Source: Caldibacillus debilis DSM 16016 | GTDB lineage: Bacteria > Bacillota > Bacilli > Bacillales > Caldibacillaceae | Length of the DNA stretch: 50,940 nucleotides | Reading direction: 5' to 3' | Assembly (NCBI RefSeq): GCF_000383875.1 | Contig: NZ_KB912888.1 | Span: 1-50,940, forward strand | Part shown: positions 35,090-43,756 of the stretch, piece after piece | Layout of the letters: each line of letters opens with the position of its first letter | How positions within the stretch are numbered: the first letter of the stretch is position 1 | Notes under the pieces: model-generated | Told to the model about the DNA's origin: nothing | Database searches by the model: none | What the model saw: only the letters and a program-made list of their open reading frames with translations | Translations under genes and position numbers: made by a program

Positions 35090-36829
35090 TTGAACCACCA
35101 GCCAAGGAATCCGATGAAACTCGCCGATTTTTTTCAACTGTTGAAAATGGGAAATCCGTCCAAACCCCTCATCGCCGCGGCGCTCTTTCTCGGCCTTTTG
35201 GAAACGGGGGCGGGATTGGTCGTCCCGCTGTTGACGAAAAATCTGATCGATCAAATGTCCGACGGCGGCATCGATTGGACGATCATCGTCTTCCTTCTGT
35301 CCGCCTTTCTTTTCCAGACCGTTGCCGGCGGATTTTCCTTCTACGCCATGACGTACGTCGGGGAAAACATCGTGGCGCGATTGCGGGAAAACTTGTGGAG
35401 CCGCGTGTTGGACTTGCCGGTCTCCTACTTCGACAAACACGAGTCGGGAGAAACGATGAGCCGCATCATCCAGGACACCAATATGGTCAAAATGCTGGTG
35501 ACGAACCATTTCGTTGCCTTTCTTTCGGGCATCGTCTCCATTGTCGGTTCGGTCATCATTTTGCTCATCATCGACTGGCAGATCACCCTCATCATGTTCC
35601 TTTCCGTCCCTTTGGCGCTTTTGGCCATCTTGCCGCTGGGAAAGATAATTTATAAAATCGCCATGCAAAGTCAGGATGAAATGGCGGCGTTCAGCGGACA
35701 TCTCGGGCGCGTCCTCCATGAGATCCGCCTCGTCAAGGCATACAATGCCCAACCGGCTGAAGAGATGGAAGGAAAAGAGGAGATCCGCCGGCTGCTCCGC
35801 TTCGGTTTGAAGGAGGCGAAGATCCTAGCCGTCGTATCTCCTTTCATGACGATGCTGATCATGCTGGTGGTCGTCGTCATCATCGGCTACGGCGGTGCGC
35901 GGGTGGCCTCCGGCGCGATGTCTCCCGGATCCCTCGTCGCGATCATCATCTATCTCTTCCAAATTGTCATGCCGTTCAGCCAGTTCGCCTCCTTCTTTAC
36001 CACTTTCCAAAAAACGATGGGGGCGACGGAGCGGATCGTGGAAATGTTGAAAATGAAAGGGGAAGTAGGCGGCGGGAAAAAAGAAATCGACTTTGGAAAG
36101 CCGCTTGCGTTCCACAACGTGTCTTTTGCCTATGAGGAGGGGAAAATGGCGTTGAAGGCGGTCGATTTTACCGCCGAACCCGGAAAAACCGTCGCTTTTG
36201 TCGGGCCGAGCGGGGGCGGGAAGACGACCATTTTTTCCTTGATCGAACGGTTTTACAAACCGACGGAAGGCATGATTACGATCGGCGGGGAAAACATCGA
36301 AGCCTTCGATCTTCACAGCTGGCGCGGCGCCATCGGCTACGTCTCCCAGGAGAGCCCGATCATCTCCGGCACGATACGGGAAAATATTTGTTACGGCATC
36401 GAAAAACCCGTCCCCGAGGAAAAAGTGAAGGAAGCGGCCCGGCTGGCCAATGCCAGCGAATTCATCGAGAAACTGCCGCAAGGGTATGACACGGAAGTGG
36501 GGGAAAGGGGCGTCAAACTTTCCGGGGGACAAAGGCAGAGAATCGCCATCGCGAGGGCCCTTTTGCGCGACCCGAAGCTGCTTTTGCTGGATGAAGCCAC
36601 GTCCAACCTGGACAGCGAATCGGAAGGCCTCGTGCAGGAGGCGCTGAAAAACTTGATGAAGGGAAGGACGACCTTCATTATTGCCCATCGCCTTTCCACG
36701 GTCGTCGATGCGGATACGATCATCGTCATTGAAGACGGCAGGGTCACCGGCCAAGGGACCCACGAAGAGCTGCTGGCGGCCCATGCCTTGTATCAAAAAT
36801 TGGTGAAGCAGCAGTTTAAGATGAAGTAA
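35090..36829 (+). CDS. bmrA: BmrA-like multidrug ABC exporter (half transporter)
   Basis: A 579-aa half transporter with six N-terminal helices (about residues 20-300) and one ATPase domain. Walker A is VGPSGGGKTT near 370-379, the signature KLSGGQRQRIAIARALL near 475-491, Walker B LLLLDEATSNLD near 497-508 and the H-loop IIAHRLS. Overall features match BmrA/LmrA-type homodimeric drug exporters. Start TTG 35090 with AAGGAAG upstream. The MerR-type promoter implies induction by a drug-like ligand; the regulator gene is not in the window. Confidence 0.85.
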   Translation: MNHQPRNPMKLADFFQLLKMGNPSKPLIAAALFLGLLETGAGLVVPLLTKNLIDQMSDGGIDWTIIVFLLSAFLFQTVAGGFSFYAMTYVGENIVARLRENLWSRVLDLPVSYFDKHESGETMSRIIQDTNMVKMLVTNHFVAFLSGIVSIVGSVIILLIIDWQITLIMFLSVPLALLAILPLGKIIYKIAMQSQDEMAAFSGHLGRVLHEIRLVKAYNAQPAEEMEGKEEIRRLLRFGLKEAKILAVVSPFMTMLIMLVVVVIIGYGGARVASGAMSPGSLVAIIIYLFQIVMPFSQFASFFTTFQKTMGATERIVEMLKMKGEVGGGKKEIDFGKPLAFHNVSFAYEEGKMALKAVDFTAEPGKTVAFVGPSGGGKTTIFSLIERFYKPTEGMITIGGENIEAFDLHSWRGAIGYVSQESPIISGTIRENICYGIEKPVPEEKVKEAARLANASEFIEKLPQGYDTEVGERGVKLSGGQRQRIAIARALLRDPKLLLLDEATSNLDSESEGLVQEALKNLMKGRTTFIIAHRLSTVVDADTIIVIEDGRVTGQGTHEELLAAHALYQKLVKQQFKMK

Positions 36830-37495
36830 TCGGGGAGGGCCGCTTTGGTCGGCGTTCGGCAAAGGGGGCCCCATGGCTTGCGTTGAGGGAATCGGGGGAG
36901 GTCCCGTCCGGCACTCGGCTTGTTCATGGGCGCGGCTCCCCGCCGTCTATCGGCTGCGCTTTAACGGTTCGTCAAAAAACGGTTTTGGTCCGGATCCGAT
37001 GAGGGATCGGGCCAAAGCCATGCCGGATCCGGCCGAGCGGGAAGGGAGGTCGGAAACAGGAGATCCTTCCGTTTGCGGAATCGGGGGCCGTTTCAAGCCG
37101 GACTGCCCCGCCTGTCAAAGCGGCAATCGAGTTATTACACGTTCTTTAAAATGCCCCGAATGGGAGGAAACGCCTGTCTCACGGTTTTGAACCCGCGACA
37201 GGCCGCCGATCCGTCCTCTTGTCTTTCAGGAGAAGGCGCGGTCTTGGTCAAAGGAGGAGGGAGGCGCAGGTCCATCCTATTGGGTTTCATGATTTCCCCT
37301 CATCGTTAAAATCCCTGCCGCCAGGCTGAGGAGATGGGTGAAGAAAAAACCTGAATCGAATCGGTTGCCTAAAGGGGATTTCCGGCATACTGCCAACGAA
37401 TCCCGATTCGGGAAACGTTTTAGCGGAAAAATTTTTTTGATCCCTGTTGACAAACAGGCCAAGATGCCTTATAGTACTAAATGTCCGGCAAAAAT
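36830..37495. other. 666-base gap before tRNA-Val
   Basis: No convincing gene; the frame 36873-37190 lacks recognisable features. CCTGTC (37173-37178) and GACAGG (37197-37202) could form a weak hairpin. The last 50 bases hold the tRNA promoter. Confidence 0.45.
37447..37475 (+). promoter_or_regulatory. sigma-A promoter of tRNA-Val
   Basis: TTGACA (37447-37452), a 17-base spacer and TATAGT (37470-37475), a near-consensus promoter 21 bases before the tRNA. Confidence 0.85.
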
Positions 37496-37568
37496 GATTC
37501 CGTAGCTCAGCTGGGAGAGCACCACCTTGACAGGGTGGGGGTCGCTGGTTCGAGCCCAGTCGGAATCA
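37496..37568 (+). tRNA. tRNA-Val (anticodon GAC)
   Basis: A 73-base cloverleaf. Acceptor arms GATTCCG/CGGAATC, D arm GCTC/GAGC, anticodon stem CCACC/GGTGG with loop TTGACAG (anticodon GAC), and T arm GCTGG-TTCGAGC-CCAGT. CCA is not encoded. A terminator-like hairpin follows. B. subtilis also has a tRNA-Val after the yjc genes; synteny ends here, so it is a plausible island attachment point. Confidence 0.95.
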
Positions 37569-37580
37569 TCGAACATCAAG

Positions 37581-37617
37581 GAAACCGCGTCAAATCAACG
37601 TTTGGCGCGGTTTTTTC
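37581..37617 (+). terminator. terminator after tRNA-Val
   Basis: CCGCGTCAAA and TTTGGCGCGG pair (one T-G) around a 6-base loop, followed by six T. Confidence 0.85.
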
Positions 37618-37824
37618 ATTTTATTGACTTGACGGCGAATATCGTTGACCGTGTTTCTGTATACGATACGGAAGCGGCATTGTATTCGATCCATGAAGTG
37701 CTTCAGAAAAGAGAACAGAGGAATTGATATCGAAATCATTCATACGGATTTGGATCCCGTCGCGGTCGACTTCAGTTGCCCATCGACCGAGAGAATTGGA
37801 AAAATTTTGGAGAGGAGTTTGGCT

Positions 37825-38295
37825 GTGGCTGAAACCGAATGGAAAGATATTTGGCAAGAGTTGGAATCGTTAAAGCGGGAAAACAAATATTTGCGGAATT
37901 TATTGGATGTGACCTTGGATAAGGTCGTCGAGATTGAACGGCGGATAAACCGGGTGGAAGAAAAAGTGAATCCGGGATTGGAACTTTATTATCGTGAAAA
38001 TAAAGGGATCGGTTATGCGGGAAAATATAATTTTGAACAAATCGATGAATCCGCCCGCGAATTGATCAAAAGCTTGTTTTATGAAGCGGCCAAGAAAATT
38101 TCTTCGCCAAGTTTCGAAACATGGTTTACGGGCACCATTACGGATGCGCGGCTTACAGAGGATCTGCTGATTATTTACGCGAATAATGACTTTGGCCGGG
38201 ATTGGCTGGAGACAAATTACAGCGATCTGATTCACGAAATTGTTGCTAAATTTTTGCAAAGGGAAGTTCAAATCCAATTCGTTAAGGACAGATAA
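37825..38295 (+). CDS. coiled-coil protein with a C-terminal DnaA N-terminal-type domain
   Basis: A 156-aa protein. Residues 1-50 form a charged helix/coiled coil (WQELESLKRENKYLRNLLD and VEIERRINRVEEKV). Residues about 75-156 read as DnaA domain I: KKISSPSFETWF, DLLIIYANNDFGRDWLETNYSDLI and QIQFVKDR align by eye with the start of bacterial DnaA. There is no AAA+ or DNA-binding domain. DnaA domain I contacts DnaB, SirA or itself, so a replication-initiation modulator is conceivable. GTG 37825 has AGAGGAG 7 bases upstream; the frame is open from 37645. Confidence 0.75.
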   Translation: MAETEWKDIWQELESLKRENKYLRNLLDVTLDKVVEIERRINRVEEKVNPGLELYYRENKGIGYAGKYNFEQIDESARELIKSLFYEAAKKISSPSFETWFTGTITDARLTEDLLIIYANNDFGRDWLETNYSDLIHEIVAKFLQREVQIQFVKDR

Positions 38296-38794
38296 ATATT
38301 TTACCGCCCATCAGGAACCCCTGCGCCATGGCGATGGTGGACTTTATGCCGGAGCAAATGGAAAAGAAAATATGGAAATTCAAAGGATAAAACCAACCAA
38401 ATGGTTGGCATTTTTTGTCCGCCCGGCATGGTGCAATCCGTCGGATCTGGGCATGACGAATCGTTGCCGTTGTAAGCCGGGGCTCCTGATCCCTTTTTTC
38501 TTTTTGACCGGGGGAAACTTTCTGATGACGAATCGTTGCCGTTGTGAGGCGGGATTGATTGAAGCAAATGGAGGTATAATGAAATTGCTAACGCCGCTGC
38601 GGGAAATTTTGCCGGACGAACCGGCCTCAAAAAAACTCGATTTCCTTTGAAAACGAAAGACGGTCTTTTGCAAGAAGCACGGCCGTTTATTTTTTTGAGA
38701 CGACCGTCCCGCCCGTTCCTTGGGTAAAATAAAGGGGAAAACCCATTTGGCGGCAATGGCACCGCATCGAAACTGATAGGGAGGGAGAGCCCGC
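38296..38794. other. 499-base gap with a 24-bp direct repeat and a tiny ORF
   Basis: Two copies of a 24-base word, ATGACGAATCGTTGCCGTTG plus four bases, start at 38453 and 38525, exactly 72 bases apart, with one mismatch. A 23-codon frame at 38579-38650 (MKLLTPLREILPDEPASKKL) has TGGAGG upstream but no recognised identity. It may be a remnant. Confidence 0.5.
38453..38548 (+). repeat. two-copy 24-bp direct repeat
   Basis: Copies at 38453-38476 and 38525-38548 differ at one base and are separated by 48 unrelated bases. Only two copies exist here, so it is not called a CRISPR array. Confidence 0.8.
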
Positions 38795-39385
38795 ATGGAT
38801 CGGGTGACGTTGATCTTGGCGTCCGCTTCTCCACGGCGAAAGGAATTGATCCGACAGCTCGGCCTGCCGGTCGAGTTTGCGGTCAACAACGCCGATGAAT
38901 GCGTCCAGGGTAATCTTCCGCCGGAGCAAGTCGTCGAGCGGCTCGCGGAGAGGAAAGCCCGCGCGGCTTATGAAGCGATCGGGCCGAGGGAGAACGCCGT
39001 CGTGGTGGCCGGCGACACTGTCGTTGTCTACGGCGGGGAGATTCTCGGAAAACCGAAGGATGAGGACGACGCCTTTCGCATGCTCTGCCTGCTGCAAGGG
39101 AAAACCCATGCCGTTTACAGCGGCATCTCCTGCATCGCCTGCGCCGACGGCAAAGTTCTCACCGGCCACAGCCGGACGCTCGTGACGATGAAACCGTTGA
39201 GCGATGCGCAAATCCGCCGCTACATCCGGACCGGCGAGCCGATGGACAAGGCGGGCGCTTATGCCATTCAAGGCCTCGGCTCGGCCATCGTGGAGAAAAT
39301 CGAAGGCGATTATTTCACGGTCGTCGGGCTGCCGCTCGCCATGCTTGCGGACATGTTGGCGCAGCTGGGTGTTCGCGTGCTTTAA
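38795..39385 (+). CDS. maf: Maf-family nucleoside triphosphate pyrophosphatase
   Basis: A 196-aa Maf protein that hydrolyses dTTP/UTP or modified nucleotides. ILASASPRRKELIRQLG at the start, VVVAGDTVVVYGGEILGKPKD in the centre and GEPMDKAGAYAIQGLGSAIVEKIEGDY form the full active-site set. The main Bacillus maf normally sits by radC/mreB, so this copy in an accessory region is probably a paralogue. ATG 38795 follows AGGGAGGGAG. Confidence 0.92.
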   Translation: MDRVTLILASASPRRKELIRQLGLPVEFAVNNADECVQGNLPPEQVVERLAERKARAAYEAIGPRENAVVVAGDTVVVYGGEILGKPKDEDDAFRMLCLLQGKTHAVYSGISCIACADGKVLTGHSRTLVTMKPLSDAQIRRYIRTGEPMDKAGAYAIQGLGSAIVEKIEGDYFTVVGLPLAMLADMLAQLGVRVL

Positions 39386-39523
39386 AGCTTTGTCCGGATC
39401 GCGGGGCGGCCGCCCCGTGAACCACGGCCGGGCCGGACATCGGAGGGTTTTTCGGAAGTTGCCGCCGAAGTTTCTGCGGAAAACCCATGCGGCCGACTGC
39501 CGGGCATGGCGAAAGCAGATGTT

Positions 39524-39552
39524 TTGAAGTTTCCTGCCGCGCGTTTTACAAT
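39524..39552 (+). promoter_or_regulatory. probable sigma-A promoter of the DJ-1/PfpI gene
   Basis: TTGAAG (39524-39529), a 17-base spacer and TACAAT (39547-39552), 59 bases before the start codon. Confidence 0.6.
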
Positions 39553-39610
39553 CTAATTAGACACCTGCCCTGGGCGGGTATCATCCGATCGTAAGGAGGA
39601 GTGAAGCCGT

Positions 39611-40129
39611 ATGGCGAAAAAAATTGCCGTTGTTATGACGAATGAGTTCGAGGACTCCGAGTACGCGAAACCGGCCGAAGCCTTTAAACAAGCCGGGCAC
39701 GAATTGACCGTCATCGAGAAAGAAAAAGGCAAGACCGTCACGGGCAAACACGGTGAAGTGAAGGTTACCGTCGATGCGTCGATCGATGAAGTGAAACCCG
39801 AGGATTTCGATGCGCTCTTTATCCCGGGAGGGTTCTCGCCGGACATCCTTCGCGCCGATGACCGTTTTGTCGATTTCGCCAAAGCGTTTATGGATGCGAA
39901 AAAACCGGTGTTTGCGATCTGCCATGGTCCGCAGCTCTTGATTACTGCAAAAACGCTGAAGGGCCGCAAAGTGACCGGCTACAAATCGATCCGCGTCGAT
40001 CTGGAAAACGCCGGCGCGAATTTCGTCGATGAAGAAGTCGTCGTTTGCGGCAACCAACTCGTCACCAGCCGCACCCCGGATGACATCCCGGCGTTTACCC
40101 GCGAATCCTTGAAACTTCTGGCCAACTGA
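39611..40129 (+). CDS. DJ-1/PfpI-family protein (YfkM/general stress protein 18-like)
   Basis: A 172-aa single-domain DJ-1/PfpI protein. The nucleophile is in PVFAICHGPQLLITA (Cys104), with the Glu of FEDSEYAKP at the entrance and IPGGFSPDIL in between. Relatives include PfpI-type peptidase/deglycase proteins and Bacillus YfkM. ATG 39611 follows AAGGAGG. A strong terminator ends it. Codon use is more GC-rich than the acetyltransferase that follows. Confidence 0.92.
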   Translation: MAKKIAVVMTNEFEDSEYAKPAEAFKQAGHELTVIEKEKGKTVTGKHGEVKVTVDASIDEVKPEDFDALFIPGGFSPDILRADDRFVDFAKAFMDAKKPVFAICHGPQLLITAKTLKGRKVTGYKSIRVDLENAGANFVDEEVVVCGNQLVTSRTPDDIPAFTRESLKLLAN

Positions 40130-40157
40130 ACAATCATTTGGGTTCGCTTGGAACTGT

Positions 40158-40200
40158 CCCAAAAGCGTTCGCACTGTGTGCGCTTTTGGGATATTTTTTT
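40158..40200 (+). terminator. terminator of the DJ-1/PfpI gene
   Basis: CCCAAAAGCG (40158-40167) and CGCTTTTGGG (40181-40190) form a perfect 10-bp stem, with GCGCACA/TGTGTGC-type pairing continuing inward, then ATATTTTTTT. Confidence 0.9.
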
Positions 40201-40403
40201 GGGCAAAAAATGAGACCGTACCTTTGGTAAAAAGCGAATAACCTTATAGGATCAATCAAGAATATGGGGAAGGCCGGCGCGATCGGAATGCAATAAAGTA
40301 TTTGCGTACATCCGTATTCCATCCGACTTTTATAATGATGATTCCATTAAAACCTTAATATGGATATAATCAGGATAAATGAAATGGCAAGTGGGGAAAA
40401 AAT

Positions 40404-40868
40404 ATGAAAATTATCCGAACAACTGATTATGAGACGATTGCAAAACTGAATCAGTCCGTCCATGATTTGCATTATGAATTGTATCCCAAATATTTTAAGC
40501 AATATGACTATGAGGCAATGAAAGAATTTTTCAAAGGTATTATTCATGACGAACGTTTTATTTTTCTCCTTGTCGAGGATGACGGCGAAGCGATCGGATA
40601 CGCTTGGATCGAGATCAGAAACGATCCGGAAACCCCTTTTAAAAAGGCCTATAAATCCGAATATGTCCATCAAATTAGCGTAACGGAAACCAAGAGAAAA
40701 AAAGGCTATGGCTCGAGATTAATGAAAGAGATTTATGAAATTGCGAAAAACAAAGGAATAGATTGGGTCGAATTGGATTATTGGATTGAAAATAAAATCG
40801 CCAACGATTTCTACAAAAAACTTGGATTTAAAAAATACAGGGAATTTGTCCAAATAGAAATCAAATGA
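40404..40868 (+). CDS. GNAT-family N-acetyltransferase
   Basis: A 154-aa GNAT protein. VHQISVTETKRKKGYGSRLMKEIYEIAK carries the acetyl-CoA loop (KRKKGYGS), and DYWIENKIANDFYKKLGFKKY is the typical C-terminal strand-helix. AT-richer than the genes before it, suggesting separate acquisition. ATG 40404 lies after GTGGGG. Substrate unknown. Confidence 0.88.
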   Translation: MKIIRTTDYETIAKLNQSVHDLHYELYPKYFKQYDYEAMKEFFKGIIHDERFIFLLVEDDGEAIGYAWIEIRNDPETPFKKAYKSEYVHQISVTETKRKKGYGSRLMKEIYEIAKNKGIDWVELDYWIENKIANDFYKKLGFKKYREFVQIEIK

Positions 40869-41517
40869 TTATTCGGTTCTCCCACGGAAAAACGGCATGT
40901 CTTCCGTAATCCGGAATAAATCTTTCACAAAATGATTGACAAGATGAATACGGGGAAGTCGAAAAATTTCTGTAATGGATTTCGCTGGCAGAATCGCCGT
41001 ACGGTTGCCGGGAATATCTAGGTTAAATCATTTCTTTCGCTGGTTTCGCTGCCCCGAGAATAATGATTGACGAATGATTGGCGTCCGTTGGATACGGTCT
41101 TTTTCTGCGCTGGGGCTTCCCCTTCAACGACAGGAGAAATCCCACTTAAAGGAAAATCATTATTTCTTCTCAAGGCGAAAAAGGATGGATCATTTGGAAT
41201 GGTTTGGCGTCCCATAAAATCATATGTAATCACCAGTCCATGACAAGGATCCTCTTCCTGCAGATCCTTTCGCGTACCCACATCATCGAAATTCGGCAAT
41301 TGTCTGAAAAACAGGATTTCCGAGGACGGAACAGGCAGCCGTCGCCGCGGTGGAGATCCGGGAGTGGCACCCCGCCGGAATCCTATGTTCGTGGAGCCAT
41401 GGCAAGGACGCGATGGCTTTTTCCTTTTTCGTATTTTTCATGTTACTTTTCCCTGAAACAATCATCATTTCTTTAAGAAGATAATTAGAAAAAAATAAAA
41501 AAGAATTATAAATTCCC

Positions 41518-41546
41518 TTTACAAACCCTTTGTTCTATGTTATATT
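41518..41546 (+). promoter_or_regulatory. extended -10 promoter of the MS-fusion methylase operon
   Basis: TTTACA (41518-41523), a 17-base spacer and TATATT (41541-41546) preceded by TATGT. Transcription is expected near 41553. Confidence 0.8.
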
Positions 41547-41552
41547 AGACTC

Positions 41553-41811
41553 GCAGAGATGATCAACCTTCAGCAAGAGGAGATGCCTTTGAATTGCGCC
41601 CTTGCGACATGGGGCTAAGTCCCCATTTATGTATAACTCCGCGCCCTGTCGAAGGAACACGGCACTCCCGAAACGGAGTGCTTATGTCCGCTTCGATTAG
41701 GCATTTTGGACTTCATCGGCCATGGAATGCTTGCATAGAAAAGTCTCTTTTTTGCGGGAAAAATTTTAAGGTATTAGGAATACTTTATTAAGAAATTGAG
41801 GAGGTATAATG
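41553..41811 (+). promoter_or_regulatory. structured 5' leader of the MS-fusion methylase operon
   Basis: A leader of about 259 bases. ATGGGG-CTAAGT-CCCCAT (41609-41626) and GCACTCC-CGAAAC-GGAGTGC (41662-41681) are perfect hairpins. A 9-codon frame TTG 41590 (MNCALATWG) follows GAGGAG. I do not recognise a known riboswitch class. Confidence 0.45.
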
Positions 41812-43743
41812 ATGATCCGTGACAAAGCGCTACGATTCGTTCAAGAATTAAAAGATCAATTCGGCAAGAAAGAAATGGAAGCGGAAAAAGGGTTGGCAGT
41901 TGAATTATTCAAGTTGCACGCCCTGTTTTTTGCCATGGAGGATGAAAAATATGGCGAGAAGCTCGCGAACATCGTGACCAGGGAAGAACTGAAAAATCGC
42001 CCCGGAAACGTAAAGGAGATTATCCGATCATCGTACCGGATGCTTGAAAGCTTGGAGCCTTCCCTCTCCGGCGTGTTTCTTAACGACTCGTTCACGAACA
42101 TCGGGGAAAACTCCCTATATAAATTGGTGGTCCTTCTTGAACGATATGGATTATCAAGAACGGAATATCAAAGCGATGGGGCTGCGGCCGTTTTTTTTGA
42201 AACGTTAATCAAAGAGCTGCTTGCCTCCTCCAAAGATTATGATTTCACACCCGATGGCCTGGCCCGGCTGATGATCCGCGCGTTAAAGCCGACCGGCGGA
42301 TCCGTCTACGACGGAACGGCCGGGATCGCGAATCTGCTCGTTGAAGCCCACCGGTACGCGAAAACCGAAGGAAAGGATGTCTCCGTTTTTGGGCAGGAGA
42401 TTCATGAAGAGTTATACGGGATCGGCAAACTGAATTTGTTTGTCAATCGCATCTTGCCGGATCGGGGCGACCTGAAACTGGGCGATACGATCCGTGACCC
42501 GAAATGGCTCGAAGATGGGCGCCTGATGCAATTTGACTATATTCTCATGAATTTTCCCTTCGGTTTAAGGGATTGGGGATACGAGTTCGCCGTCAATGAT
42601 CCTTACCACCGGTTCGATTTTTACGATCTTCCGTCAAAATCGCTTGGGGATTATTCCTTTATCTTGCATGCATTGGCTTCGTTGAAGCCGGAAGGGAAAG
42701 CGGCATTGATCGTACCTTTCGGAACGCTGGTCAGGGGTGCGGCGGAAAGAAAAATCCGTTCCATGCTGATAAAAGACGATGTCATCGAAAGCATCGTTTT
42801 CCTTCCGAATCATTTGTTTAGCGGAACGGCCCTTCCCGTGGCGCTTCTTCTGTTGAACAAACATAAACCGGACCATAAAAAAGGCAAGGTGCAAATCATT
42901 AATGCCGAAGGGGATTATGAGCGGACGAGAACACAGAAATATTTGACTTCCAAACATGTCCGGAAAATCGTTGAAACCCTCGAGGCCTATGAAAACAAAG
43001 AAAAATACTCCCGGATTGTTAAGATCGATGAAATTGCCGAGAACAATTGGGATTTAAACCCGACCTTATACTTCATTCATGTGGAACTGGACACGGAATT
43101 CGGCAAGATCGTTTTTAATAAGAAAAAATACGAAAACGAAGCGGAAAATCTAGTGCACATCGGGGACATTGCGGAAGTCATCCGCGGCGTCAATCTGCCC
43201 CTTCGCCGGGAAACCGAGAACGGGGATGGGGAGTTATTCCCAGTTATTCAATTACGGGATATCGAAAACGGAGAAATCCGGTTTGATTCCATCGATCAAT
43301 TTCCGGTGCAAACGAGGGATCTGCAGCGGGTAACCGCTCGGCCGGGCGATATACTGGTCTCGGGCAGGGGGACCCAAAAGAAGATTGCAGTTGTTCCGGA
43401 ATACGACGGTACGATCTTGGTATCGCACATGTTCATTATCATCCGCCTCCATTCGCCGGAAGAAATCAGTCCGGAATACGTGAAACGTTTTTTGGAAAGT
43501 CCGGCTGGCCAATATTACTTTGAGGCCCATCAAAGCGGCTCCATCGGGACGGTATTGACTCCTTCCGACATCCGTTCCGTCGAGTTGCCCTTGCTTCCTG
43601 TCGAGCGGCAGCGGGAGATGATCCGACAACTGGAAGAGGCGGATGAAATCCTTCGCAAGGCTTGTGAAATCAGAAAGGAAAAGTATTTGGAAGCATATCA
43701 AAAAATAGGCATCGGACCGTTTATCCGGCCGGTGTCAAAGTAG
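41812..43743 (+). CDS. fused type I-like N6-adenine methylase and specificity protein (MS fusion)
   Basis: A 643-aa protein. Residues 1-130 are helical, like an HsdM N-terminus. Residues about 145-350 are the methylase: FTPDGLARLMIRALKP, the SAM motif VYDGTAGIANLL (motif I, DGTAG in place of DPACG) and motif IV as MNFPFG (NFPF, not NPPF). Residues about 445-610 are a single target-recognition domain of HsdS type (VHIGDIAEVIRG, RPGDILVSGRG, SGSIGTVLTPSDIRSVELPLLP) plus a coiled-coil. Probably modifies adenine at one half-site per monomer. No nuclease follows. ATG 41812 is preferred to 41809 (7 bases from GAGGAGG). Confidence 0.85.
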   Translation: MIRDKALRFVQELKDQFGKKEMEAEKGLAVELFKLHALFFAMEDEKYGEKLANIVTREELKNRPGNVKEIIRSSYRMLESLEPSLSGVFLNDSFTNIGENSLYKLVVLLERYGLSRTEYQSDGAAAVFFETLIKELLASSKDYDFTPDGLARLMIRALKPTGGSVYDGTAGIANLLVEAHRYAKTEGKDVSVFGQEIHEELYGIGKLNLFVNRILPDRGDLKLGDTIRDPKWLEDGRLMQFDYILMNFPFGLRDWGYEFAVNDPYHRFDFYDLPSKSLGDYSFILHALASLKPEGKAALIVPFGTLVRGAAERKIRSMLIKDDVIESIVFLPNHLFSGTALPVALLLLNKHKPDHKKGKVQIINAEGDYERTRTQKYLTSKHVRKIVETLEAYENKEKYSRIVKIDEIAENNWDLNPTLYFIHVELDTEFGKIVFNKKKYENEAENLVHIGDIAEVIRGVNLPLRRETENGDGELFPVIQLRDIENGEIRFDSIDQFPVQTRDLQRVTARPGDILVSGRGTQKKIAVVPEYDGTILVSHMFIIIRLHSPEEISPEYVKRFLESPAGQYYFEAHQSGSIGTVLTPSDIRSVELPLLPVERQREMIRQLEEADEILRKACEIRKEKYLEAYQKIGIGPFIRPVSK

Positions 43744-43756
43744 GGGGGACCGGGCG

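Larger units (their letters stand above)
40869..41811. other. 943-base gap with a promoter and a structured leader at its end
   Basis: The first 650 bases hold only weak frames (41018-41299 on -, 41204-41476 on +) without recognisable products. From 41518 a good promoter starts a leader of about 260 bases with two clear hairpins that runs to the MS-fusion methylase gene. Confidence 0.5.

Noticed and set aside
35825-36874. 349-codon minus-strand frame
   Set aside because: Antisense shadow of the ABC exporter ATPase domain.
38453-38548. CRISPR array
   Set aside because: Only two repeat copies and no cas genes.
41594-41791. 65-codon frame in the MS-fusion leader
   Set aside because: Crosses both hairpins, lacks a ribosome site and has no recognisable sequence.
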